DNA from: GCA-002840015 sp033765245 | GTDB taxonomy: Bacteria > Pseudomonadota > Gammaproteobacteria > Xanthomonadales > Xanthomonadaceae | Length of the DNA stretch: 8,439 nt | Assembly (NCBI GenBank): GCA_033765245.1 | Contig: JANRIF010000032.1 | Span: forward strand, 1-8,439 | Direction: 5' to 3' | Part shown: piece after piece, positions 1 to 4,902 of the stretch | Layout of the letters: each line of letters begins with the position of its first letter | How positions within the stretch are numbered: the first letter of the stretch is position 1 | Notes under the pieces: generated by a model | What the model was told of the DNA's origin: nothing | Seen by the model: the letters and a program-made list of their open reading frames with translations, nothing else | Databases searched by the model: none | Made by a program: the position numbers and the translations under genes

Positions 1-10
1 GCAACCGACC

Positions 11-34
11 GGCGGGGCGCCACGGCGCCTCGCC
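11..34 (-). terminator. GC-rich hairpin just after the VIT-family gene
   Basis: Positions 11-21 pair with 24-34 across the two bases AC: ten Watson-Crick pairs and one G-T wobble (15/30). In practice the loop would be four bases. On the minus strand the hairpin starts 6 bases after the stop codon of the VIT-family transporter. It is followed by a G/T-mixed stretch rather than a clean T-run, so it is a poor classical intrinsic terminator. It could still end the Kelch-VIT transcript or protect its 3' end. The pairing is seen directly; the function is inferred. Confidence 0.5.
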
Positions 35-40
35 AGTCGA

Positions 41-1072
41 TCAGCCCACGCCGCCCACCAGGTGGCCGATGGCGAATGTGAGGGCACCCGCGCCCCCGCC
101 GATGGCCAGCATGCGCAGGCCGCCGAGCGGGGCGTTGCGGCCGGTGAACAGGCTCATGGCGGCGCCGGTGCCGAACAGTGCGGCCGCAGTGAGTGCCACG
201 CCAAGCAGCGCCGCCATCGGTAGCGTGGAGCCGAGGAAAAACGGCAACAACGGGATCAACGCACCCACGGTGAACGCCGCAAACGAAAATCCTGCGGCGC
301 CGAGCGGCGAGCCCAGGTCGTCCGGATTGAGCCCCAGCTCCTCGCGGCTGAGCACGTCCAGCGCCACCGCCGGATCGCTGACCATGCGCGTCGCCAGCAC
401 GCGCGCCTCCTCCATGCCGAGCCCGCGCGTGGCGTAGATCAGCGCCAGTTCCTCCGCTTCGGCTTCCGGGTATTCGGCCAACTCCGCCTTCTCCAGCGCG
501 ATCTGGTGCTCGAACAACTCGCGTTGCGAGCGCACCGATACGTATTCGCCCGATGCCATCGAGAGCGCTCCAGCCAGCAGGCCGGCGATGCCGGTGGTAA
601 GCACGATGCCGGTGTCGGCGCTGGCGCCCACCATGCCCATGATCAGGCTGGCGTTGGAAACCAGACCGTCGTTGACGCCGAAGATGGCGGCACGCAGATT
701 GCCGCCGCCGACCGCGCGATGGCCGCGCCCGACCTCGGTATGGTGGGTGGGCATGGTGTGCCCGCTCGGAACCGCGGCGCTGTATGCCGACAACCCGCGT
801 ACCTTGAGTGCCGCCAGCAGCGGCTTGAGCCGGCGCGCGCCCAATGTGCGTGCCAGCGTCGCCGCCAGTCGCGCCCGCCACTCGGGGGTGAATGTCGGTG
901 CGGCATGACCGTCGGCTCGCATCAGGGATTCCCAGTACAGCGCCTGCCGCTCGGCGGCGGCAGCGAGTTCGGTGAACAGGCTGGCGACGTGGGCGGCCGG
1001 TTCGCAGGCGGCCAGCTCGCGATACAGCCAGGCCGATTGCCGCTCCTCGTGCCAGCTCTCCAGTGCGCTCAT
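41..1072 (-). CDS. VIT1/CCC1-family metal transporter with N-terminal ferritin-like region (MbfA-like)
   Basis: A 343-residue inner-membrane protein of the VIT1/CCC1 family, which moves Fe(II) or Mn(II) out of the cytoplasm (into vacuoles in eukaryotes). Residues 1-100 are helical and resemble the ferritin-like domain found in MbfA-type proteins. A His-rich linker follows (H105, H110, H111, H118). The transporter part has TM1 about 128-150 with the family signature FGVNDGLVSNASL, TM2 about 153-180, and an acidic, Glu-rich helical segment about 181-250 starting SGEYVSVRSQRE, the usual metal-binding region. TM3-TM5 lie near 256-280, 283-309 and 317-338. The ATG overlaps the stop of the upstream Kelch gene as ATGA, which supports this start and suggests translational coupling; no good Shine-Dalgarno sequence is visible. 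Oddity: the usual ExxH diiron motif of helix 2 reads AERQ (residues 40-43), so the ferritin-like part may not be a ferroxidase. The family is clear; the substrate (Fe or Mn) is not shown. Confidence 0.9.
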   Translation of the reverse strand: MSALESWHEERQSAWLYRELAACEPAAHVASLFTELAAAAERQALYWESLMRADGHAAPTFTPEWRARLAATLARTLGARRLKPLLAALKVRGLSAYSAAVPSGHTMPTHHTEVGRGHRAVGGGNLRAAIFGVNDGLVSNASLIMGMVGASADTGIVLTTGIAGLLAGALSMASGEYVSVRSQRELFEHQIALEKAELAEYPEAEAEELALIYATRGLGMEEARVLATRMVSDPAVALDVLSREELGLNPDDLGSPLGAAGFSFAAFTVGALIPLLPFFLGSTLPMAALLGVALTAAALFGTGAAMSLFTGRNAPLGGLRMLAIGGGAGALTFAIGHLVGGVG

Positions 1073-2175
1073 GGCGGTGTGGTGGAGTCCGGACGGTACT
1101 CAAGCACCTGCGCGCTCACCGATTGCCCCTCGCGCATACCGCCGATCAGGTAATAGCGGCCGTCGCGGCCGGGCATGCCGCGATGGTCCATGGTCGCCTG
1201 CGGCAGCGGCGGCAGTTCGTCCCAGCGGCCTTCGGCGGGCGCGAATGCCTGCACCCGGGTCGAGCCGGCGGATGGGTGCTCGTCGTAGCCGATGCCATCG
1301 TAGTTGTAGGGGTTTTCGCTGCCGCCGGCAAACAGCACGCGGTGGTGTTGCGGATCCGGCGCGGCGCCCATGCGGTAGCGCGGCGCGCCCGGATGCGAGG
1401 CGATGCGCTGCCACGCGATCTGGTGAATGTCGTCGCTGGCGATGTCGCCGCGCCAGCAGGCGTCGCTGGCGGCGAAGTCGCGCTTGCCGTCGGTCACGGT
1501 CAGCTTGACGCCGTCGCACATCACCAGGGTGCGATCGATCAGCGCGCCGGCGTGTCCGAACAGCGGCTCGCCGGGAAACGCGGTGGCCTGCGACCAGCGA
1601 TCGAGCTGGCTGTCGTACACCTGCACGGCATCGACGTTGCGGTCCATGTGCCAGCCGCTGACCAGGTAGATGTAACGGTCGTCCAGCACCACCGCAACGC
1701 TGTCGTCGACCGGGGTCGGCATCGGGCTGACTGCGGTCCAGGTTTCATCGCGCGGGTCGAAGCGCAATACCTCCGGGGTGGATACCTCGTGGCCGTTCTC
1801 GGCCACCGTGTAACCGCCGAACAGGTAGATGTGGCCGCCAGCGACCGCCGCCACGCTGGCGAGCCGGCCCTGCGTCACGGGTACCGGCGCCAGTTCGCGC
1901 CACTGGCCTTGCGTCGGGCTCCACGCATACGCGGCGCGCGAGATGTCCTGCCAGCGCTTGCCCGCGCCAAGCCCGAGGAAGGAGTACAGGCGATCCTCGC
2001 CGTCGACGCCGACCAGCGCGACCGCGTTGTTGCATACCGGCGCCGGCAGCGGCGCGACCGGAACCGAGATGAGCGCGACGGCGCCCGCATCGGAGCGCGG
2101 CGCGGCACCTGCGTCCGGCAGCGCGGCCATGGATAGGGTCGACAGCAACAGCGTGCGCGTGAGAATGGCGTTCAT
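1069..2175 (-). CDS. Secreted Kelch-repeat beta-propeller protein
   Basis: From the ATG at 2175 the product has 368 residues and begins with a likely Sec signal peptide (Arg at 7, hydrophobic 9-19, probable cleavage near AGA/A at 22-25). The mature part is a Kelch propeller of about six blades. Beta-strand and glycine motifs recur as YSFLGLG (64), IYLFGGY (116), IYLVSGW (169), LVMCDGV (217), VLFAGGS (280) and YYLIGGM (341). Each is paired with a Trp-then-Pro strand such as QWRELAPVP (91), TWTAVSPMP (145), RWSQATAFP (193) and RWDELPPLP (317). Length and fold resemble NanM-type sialic acid mutarotases, but I see no residues that prove that activity. It is probably periplasmic. A longer frame runs up to 2331, but it would cross the divergent SET gene and bury the signal peptide, so I chose 2175. 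It is first in an operon with the VIT transporter. It has three Cys (48, 220, 240) and could carry a disulphide. Its function is unknown. Confidence 0.85.
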   Translation of the reverse strand: MNAILTRTLLLSTLSMAALPDAGAAPRSDAGAVALISVPVAPLPAPVCNNAVALVGVDGEDRLYSFLGLGAGKRWQDISRAAYAWSPTQGQWRELAPVPVTQGRLASVAAVAGGHIYLFGGYTVAENGHEVSTPEVLRFDPRDETWTAVSPMPTPVDDSVAVVLDDRYIYLVSGWHMDRNVDAVQVYDSQLDRWSQATAFPGEPLFGHAGALIDRTLVMCDGVKLTVTDGKRDFAASDACWRGDIASDDIHQIAWQRIASHPGAPRYRMGAAPDPQHHRVLFAGGSENPYNYDGIGYDEHPSAGSTRVQAFAPAEGRWDELPPLPQATMDHRGMPGRDGRYYLIGGMREGQSVSAQVLEYRPDSTTPP

Positions 2176-2181
2176 GGCGTG

Positions 2182-2209
2182 ATTGTCGCCGATGTCCTGC
2201 GCATGGCAA
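2182..2209 (-). promoter_or_regulatory. Candidate promoter of the Kelch-VIT operon
   Basis: Read on the minus strand, TTGCCA (2209-2204) lies 16 bp from GACAAT (2187-2182), a fair sigma-70-like pair. The -10 element ends 6 bp before the ATG at 2175, so transcription would start at or beside the start codon. That would make the mRNA leaderless, consistent with the lack of a well-placed Shine-Dalgarno sequence. The motif match is seen; its use as a promoter is inferred. Confidence 0.4.
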
Positions 2210-2226
2210 GTACGATCGGCGACAAT
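2182..2226. repeat. Perfect 12-bp inverted repeat in a divergent intergenic region
   Basis: ATTGTCGCCGAT (2182-2193) is the exact reverse complement of ATCGGCGACAAT (2215-2226), with 21 bp between the arms. Each arm ends in GACAAT facing outward, which resembles a -10 box for the gene on that side. The left arm is 6 bp from the Kelch ATG and the right arm 31 bp from the SET ATG. Centre-to-centre spacing is 33 bp, about three helical turns. It could be a two-site operator controlling both genes, duplicated promoter cores, or an RNA hairpin. The symmetry is certain; the role is not known. Confidence 0.6.
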
Positions 2227-2257
2227 GGTGTTCCGTATTTTCCGTTCTGGACGCATC

Positions 2258-2746
2258 ATGGCCCGAAAGATCGTTGCCCGCCAATCGCCGATCCACGGCA
2301 ACGGCGTGTTTGCCCTTGAACCGATCGCCAAGGGCGAGCGCGTGGTGCGTTACAAGGGCAAGCTGCGCAGTCACGACGACGTGGATGCGCGTTATGGCGA
2401 GTTGCCCGAAAACGGGCACACTTTCCTGTTCACCCTGAACGAGGATTACGTTATCGACGCCAACGTCGACGGCAACGTGGCGCGCTGGATCAACCACAGT
2501 TGCGAGCCCAATTGCGAAGCGGTGATGCACGAGCACAAACACGGCAAACGGCACAAGGACAAGATCCTGATCGAGGCCACGCGCGACATCGCCGCCGGCG
2601 AAGAACTGACCTACAACTACGGCATCGTCCTGCACGAGCCGCATACCGCTCGCGTGAAGCAACTGTGGGCCTGCCGCTGCGGCGCAGCCACCTGTACCGG
2701 CACCATGTTGCAGCCCAAGTCCAAGTCCAAGTCCAAGCGCCAGTAG
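2258..2746 (+). CDS. SET-domain protein-lysine N-methyltransferase
   Basis: A 162-residue cytoplasmic protein, nearly all SET domain, expected to transfer methyl groups from S-adenosylmethionine to lysine side chains. Visible motifs are GNGVFA at 14-19 (cofactor binding), RWINHSCEPN at 76-85 (the NHSCxPN signature that helps form the pseudoknot), GEELTYNYG at 114-122 with Tyr119 and Tyr121 at the active site, and a post-SET CxCx4C (Cys139, 141, 146) that with Cys82 should bind zinc. The catalytic core therefore looks intact. The C-terminus ends in a basic Lys-Ser repeat tail. The start at 2258 gives the usual N-terminus MARKIVARQSPIHGNG; in-frame ATGs at 2183 and 2225 are possible but add residues that do not look like the family. 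The Shine-Dalgarno sequence is weak (TGGA region near 2248). The gene diverges from the Kelch-VIT operon and converges with the LTA-synthase-like gene 15 bp away. The bacterial substrate is unknown. Confidence 0.9.
   Translation: MARKIVARQSPIHGNGVFALEPIAKGERVVRYKGKLRSHDDVDARYGELPENGHTFLFTLNEDYVIDANVDGNVARWINHSCEPNCEAVMHEHKHGKRHKDKILIEATRDIAAGEELTYNYGIVLHEPHTARVKQLWACRCGAATCTGTMLQPKSKSKSKRQ
2715..2737 (+). repeat. Hexanucleotide tandem repeat encoding the SET protein tail
   Basis: The unit CCAAGT occurs three times in a row, followed by a partial fourth copy (CCAAG), at the 3' end of the SET gene. It encodes alternating Lys and Ser near residues 154-160. Because the unit is six bases, a gain or loss of copies by slippage would stay in frame and change only tail length. 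Confidence 0.85.
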
Positions 2747-2761
2747 CTGGACCGGGCGGCG

Positions 2762-4699
2762 CTACTGCGGCGGCGATGCCGCGTGGGGTGCGCGCAAGGC
2801 GCCGGACTTGAACGCCGCCGACGTGCTCTGATACCAGGCGATGGCTTCGTCGCGCAGCACGGGTTCGACCGCGGTGGGAGTCGCCTCGTAGCTTTGCGGA
2901 TCGATCGTGAATGCCTCGACTTTTCGCCGTGGCGACAGCACCGTGAGCACGTTGTGCTTGAGGTAGCCCAGCTCCTGGTAGTTGGAGATGAAAGCGTGAT
3001 CGTCCGGGGACGGCGGCGCGCGCAGGATCGAGTGGCCGAAGAACTGCGTGGCGCCGTCGCGGCCGAGAGCGTCGAGCAGCGTGGGCACGACGTCGATCTG
3101 GCTCATCAGGCGCGCATCGACGCCGGGGTCCAGCAGCGCGGGGGCGTAGAAGATCAGCGGGATGTGGTACTTCTCCACCGGCAGGCGGGTGCGCCCGGCC
3201 ACCGAGGAGCAGTGGTCGGCGACGATCACGAACAAGGTGTCGTCGAACCAGGGCTTGGTGCGCGCCTGTTCGATGAACTGCCCGATCGCATAGTCGGTGT
3301 ACTTCACCGCACCGGCGCGGCCGCCCGGCGACGGAATGTCGATGCGGCCGTCCGGGTACGTGTAGGGGCGGTGATTGCTGGTGGTCATCAGGTGCGCGAA
3401 AAACGGCTTGCCTTCGGCATGGTCGCGATCCAGCGTCGGTATCGCGTTGGCGTACAGCGACTCATCCGCCACGCCCCAGATGTTCTCCATCGCGATCGAC
3501 ACCGGTGGGAAATCGGTGCGATCGATCACCCGGTAGTCGTTGCCGCGGAAATAGGCGTTCATGTTGTCGAAGTAGCCGTAGCCGCCGTAGATGAAATAGC
3601 TGCGATAGCCCTGACTGGCGAGCACGCCGCCGAGCGTGGCGAGGCGATCGTTGCCGGGGCGGCGCACGATCGCCTGGCCGGGAATCGGAGGGGCGCCCAG
3701 CGACAGCGCTTCCAGCCCACGCACGGTGCGGGTGCCGGTGGCGAACACCCGCTCGAACTTCAATCCGTCGCGGGCGATGTGGTCGAGATTGGGAGTCAGT
3801 CCATCGCCGCTGCCGTAGCTGCCCAGGAATCGCGCCGAAAGGCTTTCCACCGAAATCAGCACCAGGTTCCTGGGGCTGCGCTTGAACGGGCTCGGGCCGG
3901 TGGCCGGCAGCGGCGTGACGCCGACGGGCGACAACGAGCCGCGCGTGGCTCCCAGACGCGCCAGGATGTCATCGGCCTGCGCTTGCGGCAGGGTGACATA
4001 GAAACGCGCGTAATCCAGCTCGTTGCGCCGCGCCGCGGCGGCGAAGGTGAACCAGCCGTTGCCGGCAAGCTCGTCGGCGTAGGCGTTGCCGCTGCCCTGC
4101 ATCTGCTCCACGTCCGCAGCGCGGTAAGCCAGCAGCGGCAGCGACAACGCCAGCAGCACATAGGTCAGACGACGGCGCGCGCTGGGCGCGTTGGTGTCGC
4201 TGGCGGCGATCAGGCGCCGCAGCCCGTATATCCCCGCCGCCGCCGTCAGCGCTACCGCGGTGAGCAACCAGCCGATCGGATAGGACTCGCGGATGTTGCC
4301 GATCACCTCGTGGGTGTAGATCAGGTAATCGACCGCGATGAAATTGAATCGGGTGGAGAACTCCTCCCAGAACGTGCCTTCGGCGATGCCGCCGAATACC
4401 AACAGCGCCAGCGCCAGCCACAGCCACATCAGGCGCAGCACCCGGTGTCCGCGCGCATGGCGCACGCGCGCCGGCAAAGCGGCCTCGTACAGCAGCACGG
4501 GCGGCATCAGGAAGCCGGCGGTGACCAGGTCGAACCACAGACCCTTGGCGAAGATTCCCGGCCACAGTGTGATCGGAACCTGCTCGCTGCCGGTCCACAG
4601 CAACAGCGCCAGCCGGGTGAGTGTGAACACTGCCAGCACCAGCAGCAGCACCAGGGTCGGCGTCGAAAGGCGGGTAGTGCGGCGGAATGGGGCGGTCAT
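2762..4699 (-). CDS. LTA synthase/OpgB-type sulfatase-fold membrane enzyme
   Basis: A 645-residue inner-membrane protein with five predicted N-terminal helices (about 16-36, 50-76, 88-106, 143-165, 179-193), a linker, then a periplasmic alkaline-phosphatase/sulfatase-superfamily domain from about 277. Family features seen are NLVLISVESL with metal ligand Glu285, the nucleophile segment GTRTVRG (Thr325 most likely, Thr323 possible), WGVADESL (408-415), the SNHRPY segment (441-446) and VADHC with Asp495 and His496 as metal ligands. The fold, size and topology are those of LtaS and of OpgB/MdoB, which transfer phosphoglycerol from phosphatidylglycerol. A Gram-negative cell has no classical lipoteichoic acid, so the acceptor may be periplasmic glucans or another glycan; the sequence does not settle this. 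The ATG at 4699 places the first helix at a normal distance, but its Shine-Dalgarno sequence is weak. It is monocistronic in this window and converges with the SET gene. All key residues appear present, so it is probably active. Confidence 0.88.
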   Translation of the reverse strand: MTAPFRRTTRLSTPTLVLLLVLAVFTLTRLALLLWTGSEQVPITLWPGIFAKGLWFDLVTAGFLMPPVLLYEAALPARVRHARGHRVLRLMWLWLALALLVFGGIAEGTFWEEFSTRFNFIAVDYLIYTHEVIGNIRESYPIGWLLTAVALTAAAGIYGLRRLIAASDTNAPSARRRLTYVLLALSLPLLAYRAADVEQMQGSGNAYADELAGNGWFTFAAAARRNELDYARFYVTLPQAQADDILARLGATRGSLSPVGVTPLPATGPSPFKRSPRNLVLISVESLSARFLGSYGSGDGLTPNLDHIARDGLKFERVFATGTRTVRGLEALSLGAPPIPGQAIVRRPGNDRLATLGGVLASQGYRSYFIYGGYGYFDNMNAYFRGNDYRVIDRTDFPPVSIAMENIWGVADESLYANAIPTLDRDHAEGKPFFAHLMTTSNHRPYTYPDGRIDIPSPGGRAGAVKYTDYAIGQFIEQARTKPWFDDTLFVIVADHCSSVAGRTRLPVEKYHIPLIFYAPALLDPGVDARLMSQIDVVPTLLDALGRDGATQFFGHSILRAPPSPDDHAFISNYQELGYLKHNVLTVLSPRRKVEAFTIDPQSYEATPTAVEPVLRDEAIAWYQSTSAAFKSGALRAPHAASPPQ

Positions 4700-4801
4700 C
4701 GGTGAGCGTGCGTTCGGCGCGGCCGCAAACCTTAACGGATGCGGTGTGAGGTGCGCATTAAGTTGAACGCACCCGGTCGCTCTGAGCTGTCGCTACGTCC
4801 G

Positions 4802-4827
4802 GTCGTGGGAGCGCGCTGGCGCGCGAC
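4802..4827 (+). repeat. REP-like palindrome (GTGGGAGC core)
   Basis: GTC (4802-4804) pairs with GAC (4825-4827) around an unpaired GTGGGA. Inside, GCGCGC (4811-4816) pairs with GCGCGC (4819-4824) across TG. A short 5' conserved GTGGGAGC head beside a GC stem is the design of repetitive extragenic palindromes known in Pseudomonas and Xanthomonadales, which are spread by RAYT (TnpA_REP) transposases. It lies between the EF-G-like gene and the LTA-synthase-like gene, the usual kind of site. No RAYT gene is in the window. Only one clear copy is visible, so the repeat nature rests on similarity to known REPs. Confidence 0.6.
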
Positions 4828-4848
4828 AGGTGCTGCCAGACTGAACGT

Positions 4849-4893
4849 CCAAGCGGTCGTGGCGCCAGGCGCTTCGCAACATCGCACGCTTGG
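4849..4893 (-). other. Weak dyad and possible decayed second REP downstream of the EF-G-like gene
   Basis: CCAAGCG (4849-4855) and CGCTTGG (4887-4893) are exact inverted repeats with 31 bp between them, and the palindrome TGGCGCCA (4860-4867) sits inside. The segment from 4856 begins GTCGTGG, like the REP at 4802, and may be a degraded copy in the same orientation. On the minus strand the dyad starts 9 bases after the stop of the EF-G-like gene, but no T-run follows, so termination is only a possibility. Confidence 0.3.
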
Positions 4894-4902
4894 CGACAGC
4901 AC

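Noticed and set aside
1063..2136. 357-codon plus-strand frame opposite the Kelch gene
   Set aside because: It has Arg/His/Ala-rich composition without domain signals and is the mirror of a well-supported Kelch gene.
2176..2331. Upstream extension of the Kelch gene to 2331
   Set aside because: It would add 52 residues overlapping the SET gene and place the signal peptide internally.
1745..2662. 305-codon minus-strand frame spanning the SET gene and part of the Kelch gene
   Set aside because: It runs through two convincing genes and the divergent spacer; its second half is Arg-rich shadow sequence.
2783..4705. 640-codon open frame on the plus strand opposite the LTA-synthase-like gene
   Set aside because: The translation is Arg/Ala/Gln/Val-rich and low in complexity with no motifs. 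Long antisense frames are common in high-GC DNA, and the minus-strand gene has full family motifs.
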